27,481 nt of DNA from contig JAHBMJ010000089.1 of the NCBI GenBank assembly GCA_018398765.1, positions 29,928 through 57,408 of the forward strand, written 5' to 3'. Shown here piece after piece: positions 1 through 11,077 of this stretch. Below the pieces are notes generated by a model, which saw only the letters and a list, made by a program, of their open reading frames with translations, made no database searches and was not told the origin of the DNA. Positions within the stretch are counted from its first letter, which is position 1, and the number at the start of each line of letters is the position of its first letter. Source of the DNA: Chromera velia. Taxonomy: Eukaryota; Sar; Chromeraceae. Made by a program: the position numbers and the translations under genes.

Positions 1-1215
1 CACACACACACACACATACGTACGCACGCATACACGCACACGCACAAATAGACACAGACTTACTGACGGACTTGGTACATCCTTGGGTGTCTACATATTT
101 CTATGTACCCTCTAACAGTGGTAGGCTCACCACTGTCATCATCGGAGGGGGATATATACACACATATACATCAACATATACATATACATTCTGACTGACT
201 GACTGAGTGATTGGTTGACTGACTGTTTGACTAGTTGACTGGTTAACTGACTAAGTGACTGACTGACTGACTAACTGACTGACTGATTGACTGAATCACT
301 GACTGGTCGTTTGGCTGACTGACTGACTCACTGCCTGGTTGTCTGGCTGATTGACTGACTCACTGCCTGGTTGTTTGGCTGACTGACTGCCTCACTGGTC
401 TGTTTTCCTTCGGCGGTGCCTCCCTGAATGCCTACATGTCTGCGTGCCCCCCTCTGACTGTGGCAGGCACATCACTGTCATCATCGGGAGGGATACACAT
501 ACACATATATACATACATGTACGCGTACGCGCATACGCACACACACATACACACACATACATATACACACACACACAAACACACACATACACATACATAC
601 ATACATACATACACATACACACACACATATACAGAGGGAGAGAGAGACACAGAGACAGACACACTGTGACACACAAATAGACACAGACTGAGTGATGGAC
701 TTGGTATGTCCTTGGGTGCCTACATGTTTGTGTGCCCCCTCTGACAGTGGTAGGCTCACCACTGTCACCATCGGGGGGGGATACATATACACATATACAT
801 CCACATACACACATACATTCTGACTGACTCAGTCTGACTGAGTGATTGGTTGACTGACTGACTGACTAACTGACCGGCTGGCTGACTGACTGACTCAGTG
901 ACTGACTGACTAACTGACTGACTGACTGACTGACTGACTGACTGATTGACTGACTGATTGACTGTTCAACTAGTTGACTGGTTGACTGGCTGGCTGGCTG
1001 ACTCACTGACTGACTGACTGACTAACTGACTCACTGACTCGTTGTCTGGCTGACTAACTGACTGACTCACTAGCCTGTATTCCTTTAGCGGTGCCTGCCT
1101 GAGTGCCTACATGTCTGTGTGCCCCCCTCCGACTGTGACAGGCACACCACTGTCATCATCAAGGGGGATATACATACACATATACATACACACATACACA
1201 TGCGGAGCGAGAGGA
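1..1215. repeat. Higher-order satellite: GACT tracts, CA/TA microsatellites and palindromic module
   Basis: The block is built from three alternating components. These are (GACT)n-like tetranucleotide tracts at about 190-395 and 818-1075, CA/TA-rich microsatellite at about 1-50, 150-195, 487-640, 780-815 and 1168-1200, and a roughly 70-bp unique module rich in C that ends in CACTGTCATCATCGG or a variant. The module occurs four times, near 85-150, 420-490, 705-775 and 1090-1165. Copies 1 and 3 are the same subtype, about 629 bp apart; copies 2 and 4 form a second subtype, about 675 bp apart. The block is therefore a two-unit higher-order repeat. All open frames here are low-complexity Cys/Val or Thr/His strings and are not genes. 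Confidence 0.9.
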
Positions 1216-1249
1216 ACACAAACACATACCAATACAGGGCCAAGAGAGT

Positions 1250-1335
1250 GAAAAACAGGGAGAGGAAGAAAAAGAGAAGGAAGGACGGAAGGAAGAAGGG
1301 AACGATTTCAAAGAAAGGAAGGAAGGAAGCCTTAG
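1250..1335. repeat. Short polypurine tract (AGGA/GAAG-rich)
   Basis: The strand is almost pure A and G, made of imperfect AGGA and GAAG units. It resembles the much longer tract at the other end of the window. There is no coding evidence. Confidence 0.7.
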
Positions 1336-2640
1336 GAATGAAGAGAGCAAGGAAACCCACCCATTGTGCCAGCGAGCCGGGCGAAGCTCTGTCGAATTGA
1401 TGCTCCTAATACCGGGTGCCTACACTGCTGATCTCCTCTTTCCGAGCCCAACCTCCATCTCTCATGGACCGAAGACAAAAGAGCGAAACAGGAAGAAGCA
1501 ACTGGCATGGAGGTAGGTGAAAATGGCGCCGTGCATATGTATAATACGGCCAGCTACAGACACTCCAAAATAGACAATTATCAAAAATACGTCAGAGCAT
1601 ATCGTATATGAAGTTTTGGAACTGTTTGGCTTGCTTGCTTCACAAAATTTGAAAGAGACGGCACGTCTCTCTCACTTGACTACAAACTTCGATCGCTTTC
1701 TCTCTTTTCTTAGGTTTTGATTGACCATGGCCAGTCACGTAGTCAGTGGCTGCAGGTCATCCACTCTCATCCTCATACTCTGCCTGCCAGTCTGAGAAGA
1801 GGACGCTGTAGTTGAGGGCGGCAGTGAGAGTCAATAGAGACGGCACACACATGCGGGAAGGGGGGGGGTCGACGGGCTCGCGTGCCATCCCTCCGCCCTC
1901 CAAAACCTGACCCTTTCCCCCCCCTCAGATTTGAAGCCATCCCTCCGCCCTCTAACCATCATTGACCCCCCCCGTGCGGACCTCCGGGGTGATGTTGAGA
2001 TCGGGCCGACTGAAGTGTACATGTATATGTTGTTCATTGGAGTAGTCACACACTCCCGAGGCAAGCAGCCCGGCCGAATCACCGATCACTAAGAAACGTA
2101 CAGAAGAATTCCAGGAATTCCATTTTGTGAGCAAAATATGTGAGCAAATCATGCCTGCCACGGCCCTGGGCCTCGGCTTTTGTTTTTATAGAGCAGCGGC
2201 GCGTACAGGAAAAAAAAGTGAAGATTCGTCAAGATCCGTAAAAATCCTCACCTTAGGATCATATTCTCGTACAGAGGAGTTGAGTCTCGAAGTATGAGGA
2301 CCGGAATTAAAATGCCGTATAAAACTATATTGTCGTCGCAGAGAAGTACATAAATCCGATATATACTCAGTTTTATACCTGATAAAGTTCCCTGGTGATC
2401 GTCCCTCATAAATGAAGAAAACCATTGAAATATTCAAAAAACTGAATTTCATACGACAAGCATTTCATCATTATCAGATAGATGAAATTGCACTCAAGTA
2501 ATGGACCCGGAGCTGAAACTGAGACTTGGATCTGTCCAATTTCATGGATTTCTGCTTCAGCTCCTTGGTACCGGTTCCTTGGTCAAGCTTTTAGGCAGTT
2601 GCTCAAAATTGCAGCTAAAAAAGGGGTTCGAAACCACTTA
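1336..2640. other. Intergenic stretch, no supported gene
   Basis: I see no ORF with protein-like composition. A 17-bp pyrimidine-rich sequence, GCCATCCCTCCGCCCTC, is repeated at 1885-1901 and 1937-1953 within C-runs. From about 2180 the base composition falls to AT-rich, leading into the foldback element. Confidence 0.6.
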
Positions 2641-2650
2641 TAGGTCATAT

Positions 2651-3834
2651 AAAGATGTATAAGCACTATCAGTTAATTTGAGTTTCTAACTCTTTATATT
2701 TTGTGAGAAATCTTCATATTAAAAAAATTGATATCATTTTTTTTTTAAATTTTTTAATCAATGATAATAAACATATGTTTTTCTCACAAAGTATAAAGAT
2801 TTGGAACTTGAAACGCATGCCGGGGGCGAATAGGATGCCTTTTACCCCCCTAAAGTGGTGCATTTCCGCAAAAAACTCGTTTTCATAATTGATAAGGACT
2901 TAGAAACTGAAACTTTGTGTAAAAAGACGTTGTAACAATAGAAAAAGAAGTATGAAACAGATTTTTTATATCATTTTTAGAAACATAGGCTGCCATACAA
3001 ATTTTTTGATCGTATGCCGGGGGCGAGTGAGGTGCTTTTTGCCCCCCTAAAGCGGCGTATTTCCATAAAAAACTCGTTTTTATAATTGGTAAGGAGTTAA
3101 AAGCTGAAACTTTGTGTAAAAAGACGTTAGAATGATAGAAAAAGAACTATGAAACAGATTTTTTATATCATTTCTAGAAATATAGGCTACCATACAAATT
3201 TTGTGAGTTTTGGGCCATTTTTTAACGGTTTTCAACAATAAAAAAAACGATATAAAACTCACAAAATTTGTATGGCAGCCTATGTTTCTAGAACTGATAT
3301 AAAAAATCTGTTCCATAGTTCTTTTTCTATTATTACAACGTCTTCTTACACAAAGTTTAGTTGAAGTATAGGGTACCAGCCTGCCGCGTATCCATGCTTG
3401 CTTCTAGACCCAGAAGGCTGCATGAGCGTAGAGGCCGTGCCGCGCAGTGCCGAAGCACCGTGCTGGCCGGGATAGGATTGCTGCATGCGCATTCGATTTT
3501 GTACGATTTGTGCCGCGCGCATTCAGCACCAGCTAGGTCAGATCGATTCACTTCGTGCAGTACTAGCTGATTGAACGCCTTTCGGCTGTTCGTTCTACTC
3601 TGCCTTGACAGACAGACTATTTCATGAAGTAGTTCCACCATTATAGAGATCTAGCTCTGCATTCCGTTTGACTATTATTTGGTCATTCTCTTTTAGTTTC
3701 AGCTTCTAATTCCTTACCAATTATGAGAACGATTTTTTTGTGGAAAAGCCCCGGTCTCCTATGCAGAGGGGGGGGCAAAAAGCACCTCACTCGCCCCCGG
3801 CATGCAAACTAACATACAGTGCTTATACATCTTT
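2651..3834. repeat. AT-rich foldback element (nested inverted repeats)
   Basis: A 16-bp perfect inverted repeat, AAAGATGTATAAGCAC, bounds the structure (2651-2666 and 3819-3834). Inside are two direct copies of a 197-bp unit that begins GCATGCCGGGGGCGA or GTATGCCGGGGGCGA (2815-3011 and from 3012). A third copy is in inverse orientation and ends TCGCCCCCGGCATGC (3791-3805). The central arms 3104-3211 and 3254-3360 are near-perfect reverse complements around a 42-base loop, so the region could fold into a stem of about 105 bp. No transposase is visible, so this is a non-autonomous foldback or MITE-like repeat, or a decayed cluster of them. AT-rich repeats resembling its outer parts continue to about 4020. 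Confidence 0.8.
3359..3694. mobile_element. 336-bp insertion inside the foldback arm, flanked by AGTTT
   Basis: The inverse copy of the 197-bp unit runs up to 3358 and resumes at 3695. The 336 bases between are absent from the two direct copies. AGTTT stands on both sides (3354-3358 and 3695-3699), as expected for a 5-bp target-site duplication. The insert is more GC-rich than its surroundings. It has no clear terminal inverted repeat, poly(A) tail or convincing Pol III box, so its class is unknown. Short ORFs on both strands lack recognisable motifs. Confidence 0.6.
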
Positions 3835-4098
3835 TTATGACTTACAGGCGTTGTTAGTTTAAGCTTCTAACTCTTTATAGTCCTTGAGAAAAAAAATGAT
3901 AAAAAATTTGATATTAATTTTTATTTTTTGATATCAATTTTTTTATATAAGAAAAAAAAAAAAGATATCATTTTTTTTGTTACATTTTTTCTTAACAACT
4001 ATAAAGAATTAGAAGCTCATACTAGACATACTAAGAGATTTAGAGTTGACTGTTTTGGGTCAGGGACTTCGAGTTGGGTCTGACACCCCCCCCCCTCG
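3835..4098. other. AT-rich flank of the foldback element, no gene
   Basis: This stretch has A and T runs with repeated GATATCA(A/T)TTTTT sequence, on both strands, that echoes 2690-2760. It ends in a C-run at about 4086-4095. Confidence 0.5.
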
Positions 4099-4126
4099 AG
4101 GTTCAGAAGTCCGCACTTCTGAACCT
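4099..4126. repeat. 12-bp stem, 4-base loop hairpin
   Basis: AGGTTCAGAAGT (4099-4110) and ACTTCTGAACCT (4115-4126) are exact reverse complements around CCGC. Flanking C-rich and G-rich runs (from about 4086 and to about 4140) extend it imperfectly. This could be a MITE remnant. No adjacent gene uses it as a terminator. Confidence 0.7.
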
Positions 4127-4326
4127 TGGGTAAGGGGGGTCAAACCCCCCCACCGCCAGGTCCAGACATGGGCTAATCGTGGGTCCGGGAGGCGCTGCCA
4201 CAGGGCCAAAAGGGGTGGCGGCACCCTGCCCCTTCGACGTATATAGCCGACTTTGCCTCTATCGGCCAATAATCGGGTCTGAAATCTCTTGTCCGTCTTG
4301 AAGGTCCATAGGTTCAAAACTACGGA

Positions 4327-5966
4327 GTCTTAAACCTCTAAGCAAACAGACTTTTCTCACAGAAATGTTGCCATAAAAAGCGTTTTGTCAGATGTTTTCT
4401 GACGGTTTTTGAAGATGTGTGACAGAGCGTTTTCTCGGTTTTGACTTTTTTTTTCGGGAGTGCACTTTCGAGGCTCTGGAGGAGACGGGTATTGCTGGGA
4501 CATCTTCGGTCGGCACAAAGTGGAGCTTACAGGTGAGTCTAGTGGACACCAGCCGTCTTGATCTTGTTTTCAACGTCTTCCTGCTTGCTGCTGCTCCTCC
4601 TGTTCAAGCAGGAAAGGGCTGCTGGCCTTATCTAGGTGTTAAAGTACTGCTGCCCTCATCGCTCTCCTTACTCTTTCCTTGCAGGTCACAGTCTTGGAAG
4701 CCCCGGGGTCAACCCCCAGGTCAGCCTCTCCGGACCCACTGCTTTTTAGGCTCTTGGTCTTTTCCTTGGGACCTTGTGCACGCAGAATAAGCTAGACAGA
4801 AGTGCTTCCTTAACTGTATAAAGCGTGAATGCCTGTCCCTCCGTGTTTGCAGGTGTTGGTGGACGGAGACTTGAGGTCACCTGCAGGTCAGTTAAGGAAG
4901 TGCGGCTCGCTCTCTCGCTTTGCATGATGATTTGCTTAGCATTCAGCTTCTTTGTTTTGCTAGGAGCTTGATAGAAACGCATAAGGGAGGTCACAGTGAC
5001 ACTGAGAGAGGGTCGATGGAAAGTCTGCTGGAGCCTCCATTTTTTGACCGCCTCTTCTGAAGCTCTGCACAGCTCTCAGTCCTGCCAGACATTTTTCCAC
5101 CCAGAACAATCGCTCAGCTTTCATGCATTTGAATGTTTTCTACTTGCTCCGTGTATGTCAGTTCTTGAAAGCGGTCTATACTATCCCGACGCAAGTGCTT
5201 CTTACTCGTTCATCCTTTCTCATTTGTGGCACTCTGTACTAGTCTCCCTCTAAACATCTGGAGCTGCCTACGGACCTGTCCTTCTTTTTCACAGTAACTG
5301 TTTCTCATTGACATATGGAGAACAAGTTGCAAGCTTTTGCGCCATATAGTGTGAGGTCTTTGTGAATAGCGTTATGTTGTCTCTGTGCTCTGTTCTTTGG
5401 AATCCTCTCCGACCCCTGCTGACCGCCTCCTATCTGGTCTAACCAGCCTAGCTGTGAAACCCTCCTTCCTGCACTGTTTCCCTTGCAGAAGAAGCAATTC
5501 TTTATAGTAGATTGGCGGCGCTAAACGTTGCTTTTGAACGTATTCATTAGTGTTATGCCTGTATATTTCTTTGCAGGTAACATTCACTAACTTCTACGTG
5601 CTGCGGTGATCGTAATTTTTCCCCACCATGCACTCTAGCTAATCAACCAGTCTTTTAAGCACATTTGAGCAGATTTGCACAGGAGTAACGATTTTAAATG
5701 CTTTAAAAGACTCTAAATTGCTTCAAATAACCTAGTTTTACTTTATAATAAAGCTAAAATATAGTGAAGTGTTTTAAATGTCACTTTAGATTCCACTAAG
5801 TTCTACTTAAGAGTCTACTCTGTTTTTTGACTGATTTAATTAAATCACACTTATGTGTGAAAAAAAGAGTCGTAAATCGCATGTTTACGGTGTTTTGTGC
5901 GGCTTGACATACGTCGGAGGGCAGCGTTATAGCCGCTGTGGACTCTGCATATACAGTGTCATACAT
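4327..5966. other. No supported gene; several splice-like signals
   Basis: A textbook donor, ACAG|GTGAGT, lies at 4532/4533. Pyrimidine-rich TTGCAG acceptor-like sites follow near 4685, 4851 and 5576. The open frames between them are short and unlike any family I recognise, so I do not call exons. CTTCCTTAACTG (4805-4816) has an inverse copy at 4889-4900. The segment 5690-5830 is AT-rich. The region may hold a decayed or non-coding transcript. Confidence 0.35.
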
Positions 5967-6329
5967 GCATGATGTTGTGTGTTGGAATTGCGGTTGTTCG
6001 TCTGGCATGTCAGGATTGGGAGTATGCGTATTGGTACTGCGGCTTGTGCCAGGACGATTTTAAATTATGCGCGCGACCGATCGTTCACGGGGTAGTATTT
6101 GAGCTATGCCGAGATTTATTAATTTTTCGCGCCGTACGTATATTTGGCATCGAATTGGCATGCATCCGTCTATCTATACATGCGTACTAAGATACAGGCA
6201 TGTGAGATTTCGAGTAGAAGGACTGCTCTTCCACTGAACACAGTGCTGCCGCCTACTAGCATAGTGCGGAGACGGTTAGGACATATGTTACAGCTGTCTG
6301 AAGTAACGCGATTTCTAAGGTAACACTAA
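5967..6329 (+). repeat. 5' terminal direct repeat of the RT element
   Basis: The 363 bases begin GCATGATGTT and end GGTAACACTAA. They match 11078-11440 at 348 of 363 positions with no indel, and the flanks diverge immediately on both sides. I see no AATAAA or TATA box inside it. Confidence 0.9.
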
Positions 6330-6507
6330 TTGTACCTGTTTTCGAGGCGGCGTTTGGCCAAGAACTGGAGATTTTCACGATACACCTGTAGGCAATTGTC
6401 TTACCTTCAAGAGCAAGGTGTGGTTTGTTTCGTAAGCAGAACTGTAGGCAGAAAGGTAGACACTCTCCTAGAAGTTCGTTTGAAAGTAGGATCTGTAGCT
6501 TTGCGCA

Positions 6508-8085
6508 ATGAGTGGACAGTGGGACGACGAGTTGGGAGCACTGCCGGCCATTCCGGTGGACAGGGAGGCAGCCCTCCAGATGCGTGGGCAGGCGGGTTCC
6601 GTGCAGGGAAGGAGAAAGGCAGTTGTGGTGGAGATGAGGGATGGAGAGAATATGCAGGCGGCGCTGGAGAGGGCAAGGGCGGGGTTGGCGGCACAAGTGA
6701 TGGACGTGTACAACTTCTAGGGAGGAGGTGGTGCAAAGAGCCTGCTCCTGCAGGCGATACCCAAGAACCAGATGAAGCAGATCGAGGCCGTGGATAAGAA
6801 CTCCCATCTGCACGAGTTTACGTGCATGGTGGCGAGGTCCGTTGATGCAAACAAGCTCTGGCACCCGTCTTTTCAGTTCAAACTGGACGGGAGGACCCGA
6901 AATCCGGCATACTCGCCCGGACTAGCATTTGTCAGGGAGGCGATGATATCCGGGGCTCACTTTGGGTGTGACTTCCTCGATATCCCCTTGAAGGGGCCCT
7001 TCAGGGCTTTGAAGAGGGAGATGTACCCGGCAGGAGGGGTGGGGCAGAAGGAGTTCGAAGGAGCGGTGGAGGCAATGGTGAATGAGATTGGTGGGAAGTA
7101 CATCAGCTTCCATAGGCTGGTGGACTTTATTTTCATGATGCTCCCTAGTGGGGAGTCGGGGGAAAGGATGATTAGGGGGATAGTGAAGGCCTGCAGGGCT
7201 TCGTCTCCGCTGCAGTTCACAAATCATGTGACTGCATTGGCGAGACAGTGGGAGCTTCGGGCCCAGGGGACGGGGTCGGGTGGGCTGCCGAGAGGCCTGA
7301 CACCGACGGCTCCACTCGGGGGGGGTGCAGAGATGGGCATGGGCGGGAGTACAAGTATAAGTCTAAATTGGGGGAGTCACACAGACGTGAGGAAGGGCAG
7401 TTCAACAACGATGGCCGCAGCAGCAGCAGCAGGAGGGGGGGGAGGCCATCTGGTTCCCCTACCAGCAGGTCCTCAGGTGCCTATCGTGATCGTGGGGGAG
7501 GACATGGCCCAGCCGGGCGCAGATCAAGACATGCCACAGGTAATGGGGGGGGGGAGTATCACGGGGTTGGAGGGATTTGCGGCAGCTGCCGCCGCGCCTG
7601 GGGTGAGACCCCTGTCTGCTAAGAGGAGGAGAGAACAAGCGGATGAAGGGGATGGGGGCATGAATGGGGGGGGGAATGGAGGAGGGGCGGTGGATGCAAA
7701 GAGCAGAGGGACCGGAGGGGATAGATCGGGGTTTGTCTCCCCAGTGAACATGATACCTAGGTATGTCAAACAGCCTGGGAATGTACTTCGGGGCTTAGGC
7801 CTTGAACCCCCGGGGAAAGGATCCGATGACAGGATCTCCTTTGGCAATCTGCTGAAGGAGGCACCGATGTTTAGGGATGGGGAGATGCAAGCAGTCGTCG
7901 AGTCGTCGAAGCTGATAAAAATCGGCATCAAGGGGGTAGAAGAGAGTGTGGCGAGGAGGGATCTGGTACAGTTCCTTGCTGACTGCGGGGTGGGCAACAT
8001 TTCAGATGATGCGGACATCCAGGCCCTCGTGTTCGGGGTAGCGTTGGCCCTATGGAAAGGAAAGGGCGGCCAGGGCGGTGCTTGA
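6508..8085 (+). CDS. ORF1 of the RT element, gag-position protein of unknown family (interrupted by TAG)
   Basis: One reading frame of 525 codons runs from ATG 6508 to TGA 8083-8085, broken only by TAG at 6718-6720. Downstream of the stop the same frame continues with similar composition, and the first ATG after it is at 6772. The N-terminal part (residues 45-70) is a charged, helix-prone segment. A globular-looking region follows, covering about residues 90-245. After it comes a low-complexity Gly/Ala/Ser linker with a polyalanine and polyglycine run, then a conserved-looking C-terminal region of about 110 residues. No CCHC zinc knuckle or protease motif is visible. The position upstream of RT suggests a Gag-like nucleoprotein; that is inference from order alone. 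I recognise no homologue. Confidence 0.6.
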
Positions 8086-8168
8086 CTGGAGGATCGGGGT
8101 ACGATTTCGGAGCGACCTAATCAAGTAAGCTTTGACATATCGTTCTCCACAAAAGGGATTAATTCATT
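8086..8168. other. Spacer between ORF1 and the assembly gap
   Basis: 83 bases with no recognised feature. They may contain the start region of ORF2, which opens straight out of the gap. Confidence 0.5.
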
Positions 8169-8357
8169 NNNNNNNNNNNNNNNNNNNNNNNNNNNNNNNN
8201 NNNNNNNNNNNNNNNNNNNNNNNNNNNNNNNNNNNNNNNNNNNNNNNNNNNNNNNNNNNNNNNNNNNNNNNNNNNNNNNNNNNNNNNNNNNNNNNNNNNN
8301 NNNNNNNNNNNNNNNNNNNNNNNNNNNNNNNNNNNNNNNNNNNNNNNNNNNNNNNNN
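8169..8357. other. Assembly gap (189 N)
   Basis: A run of undetermined bases. The N-terminal part of ORF2 and any small domain upstream of it are hidden here. The true length may differ from the number of Ns. Confidence 1.
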
Positions 8358-8358
8358 G

Positions 8359-10941
8359 GTTAGGAGGAGGATTACGGTGGCGATGGTGAGCCGAGGAGGG
8401 ACTGCGTTCTCCCGTGCTGCTTGTTTGTCTGCTGTGGGGGGGTTTGGGGGTGGGGGGGGGAGTCTATCTACCGGGAATGGGGGGGGGAGAGGTACAATCT
8501 CCGGCCCTACGAACACAGCAATCTTTGTTTTCCGCTCGCTTCTGTTGTCGCTTCTCAGTAAGAAGAGAATGAGTGACAATCAGCTGAGGGCTTTGTCTGT
8601 TTGTGAGAATGATCTGTTGTCTATCTGTAGCCTGTTTCCTGTTCGCGGGGTATTAGGGGCGGGGAGGGCGGTTTTTAATGCTAATGTGGACAGGTTGTGC
8701 GAATTGAAAGGGTGGTCCATCAGGAAGATTAAGGACACGAGAAGTAAAACGTTCCGTTTGCCTCTGGCGGACTTCCCTCCTTTTTCTCGGTTTTATCGGT
8801 CAGTAATGAGGGAGTGGTGGAGGGAGGCCAGTATAGGAGGATCTTTGGGGGTGGTGGTTTTGCCAGCCCGTTTGTGTAATCTACAGCAGGCGCTTGACAA
8901 TTCCTACTCTGTTTATGGGGGGGAGGATGACGACGTAAATGGGGGGGGAGTGACTGAGGAATCTATAGATACGACGTGCACCGATGGTTCTGCGTGCCCA
9001 TGTCGATCCCTCGGGATTATGTATGGTTTGGACTGCCTTGATGGACTTGTCTGCTCTTTGCTCTCTCTTTCTCCTCGTCTCCGGTCTACTCTCTCTCTTC
9101 CCTCGAATTTTTCCGCTAGTTCTAAGCTGTGGCCCGGGTCTGGGGGGTGAAAAGGGGTGAGGAAGGGTTTATTGTCTTTTTTATCGTACGTGAATGCACT
9201 CAGGGGAGGTTTTGTGGGTCAAGGATGTAGGAGGCGTGTGTCCGTATCTACTGCTGCATGGACAGATCTACAATGTCGTTGGCTCTCTATGTTAGAGGTA
9301 TATCGTTTAGGCCCCAAGTTGCCTGAGAAGCGGTCTGCGGTTGTGAAGGCGATGAAGGCTGCGCTTGTCATTATACCCGTAGATAGAGCTAAGGGCGACT
9401 TAGCCTTCCTCTGCCGTCGGATGTATATTGCGTGTATGCGTAGGGCCTTCCTTGCAGATGCCGCATATGTTCGACTTACTCCAATACAAATCGCTGATCG
9501 TGAGTCTCTGTTGTTTGATTCATCTTTGTGGTCTGTCCCAATAAAGACATTCATGGCTCAGTTTGCGATTCCTAGCAGAACACGACACGAGTTTGGGATG
9601 GGGATTTTATGGCCAAAGAGGAAGTCTTAGGGGTTCGATGGTTTGGTTGTGGGCGGGTGGGATGCATTGAAATTCAGGCAGTTGGTTTCATATGCAAAGC
9701 ACTGTTGGAAGGGGGTCTTTTCTTTTTTCTGCAAGGTTCTTAACGGACTCTTGAAATTTTTTGTACCACATTGTGATTTGAATTCTGTTTTCCAGTTTTA
9801 AGACATGTTGGGTGACTTCAACGTTGCGTTCGGACAGGTTGTAGACAGGGCGTCGTCTATGCGTGCCTTACCGAGCTGGCCGATAGGTTCGGTTGCAATT
9901 GCGGTGGATGATATTAAGGCGTACTTTCCATCTTTACCCCGAGCTGACTTTTTGTCTTCTCTCGATGCTTTGGTTTGTTTTCTTTCTTCTTCTTCCAGGT
10001 ATCGTTTTGCTGTGCTGAGAAAGGGGGGGTCTGTTTTCATGAAGAGTGCGGGCCCTGCTGTCGGAGAGGCATGGCTTACAAGGTGTGTGAAGAAGAAACA
10101 AGAGGTTTTCCTCTCCATACACGCAAACCATGCACATGCTACCTATGTTCCGTTGAGTTTGTTGTGTGATTTAATTAGAGTTGACTTTAATTCAAATACT
10201 ATCCGGGTGTTGGGGGAGAGGGTTGCTCAGGTGGAGGGATTCCCACAAAGGAATCTGTGTTCACCTGGGGGCGCGCGTTTTTATGCTGCATGGAAGGAAT
10301 ATCAGAAAGCACTTCTCCTAAATGTCACTTCATGGCAGTCCTCTAAGTGGTTCATGAGGCGATACATGGACGATTGGACGTTGATGGCTCGTTCTGTTGC
10401 TCCCAGGTTTCTTCAAAACGATCCTTTTATGCTTTCACTACAGTGCTATGATTTCTACCATGGTACATATGTTTTGGAGAGACAGTGTGGGAAGGAGGTT
10501 TTAGATCTCTCTCTCTTCACTCTCGAAAGTGCCCCAGAAGTTGTTCTATTCTCTCCAAAGAATCCGAATAGATCTGTTTTCTCCCCTTTCATTGATGGGT
10601 CTTTGGAAACTCCACATGGAAGTGACTTGTCTTTATATTCTTCTGTTCATTTGCGTCCCCGTTTTATTCATGGGAATGCATGTATGGTCAGCCCCTCTGC
10701 GCGTTCAGGTCTGATATACGGTCACATTACAAGAATGTTTTTATCCGCAAATCTATCCACCTGTTTGATGGTAAGGGAGTTGTCATTAATGTTTGTTGAA
10801 TTGCTGTCCTTGCGATGGCCTTTTAATTTTCTCAAGGAACAATATTTGCGTGTTTTGGTCCGTACGGCCAGTACGGATCTGATTGAAGGATGGTTGAATG
10901 AGATTGCATTTCTGGAGCGCTTTAGGCCACCGATGTATTGA
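8359..10941 (+). pseudogene. Reverse transcriptase ORF2, one frame broken by three stops
   Basis: A single reading frame runs out of the gap to TGA 10939-10941, interrupted only by TGA 9148, TAG 9628 and TAA 9799. There are no frameshifts. Motifs in order: an upstream fingers motif, IIPVDRAKGDLAFLCRRMY (about 9370-9426), like the P-x-DK segment that precedes motif A in Penelope-like and related RTs. Motif A is VDDIKAYFPSLP (about 9904-9939). Motif B is GFPQRNLCSP (about 10237-10266). Motif C is RRYMDDWTLM with YMDD at 10363-10374. The C-terminal region has the spacing of a Penelope-like thumb: SGLIYGHITRMFLS, then REL, then LRWPFNFLKE. No RNase H, integrase or GIY-YIG domain follows. It should make cDNA from the element RNA. 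The lineage is uncertain: Penelope-like is my best reading, a novel RT clade the alternative. Confidence 0.75.
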
Positions 10942-11062
10942 ATATGTTTACATGTGTATCTTCCTTATTTCGATTCTTTTTGTCCTATTGATCTTCGATC
11001 GAACGTCTCTTTTACGTAGCACACAGAGCCAGAAGCGATAGAAAAAAGACAGTGGCGAGACC

Positions 11063-11073
11063 GAAGGGGGGGG
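11063..11073 (+). promoter_or_regulatory. Polypurine-tract-like sequence before the 3' repeat
   Basis: GAAGGGGGGGG lies four bases upstream of the right terminal repeat, where LTR elements prime plus-strand DNA. Position and composition fit. No matching tRNA primer site is seen at the other end, so the role is tentative. Confidence 0.35.
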
Positions 11074-11077
11074 TCGC

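Noticed and set aside
392..814. Cys/Val/Tyr-rich and Thr/His-rich ORFs over the satellite
   Set aside because: They are translations of CA/TG dinucleotide repeats in several frames on both strands.
5969..6190. 73-codon ORF inside the left terminal repeat, also present at 11080-11301
   Set aside because: Between the two copies 8 of 12 differences change the amino acid (for example Cys to Tyr, Leu to Pro), so there is no sign of selection on a protein.
6256..6864. 202-codon minus-strand ORF opposite ORF1
   Set aside because: It is a shadow of GC-rich plus-strand coding sequence; it runs across the end of the terminal repeat and has no motifs.
7524..8018. 164-codon minus-strand Pro/Ser-rich ORF opposite ORF1
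   Set aside because: It is the complement of the Gly-rich linker of ORF1; composition is fully explained by the G-runs.
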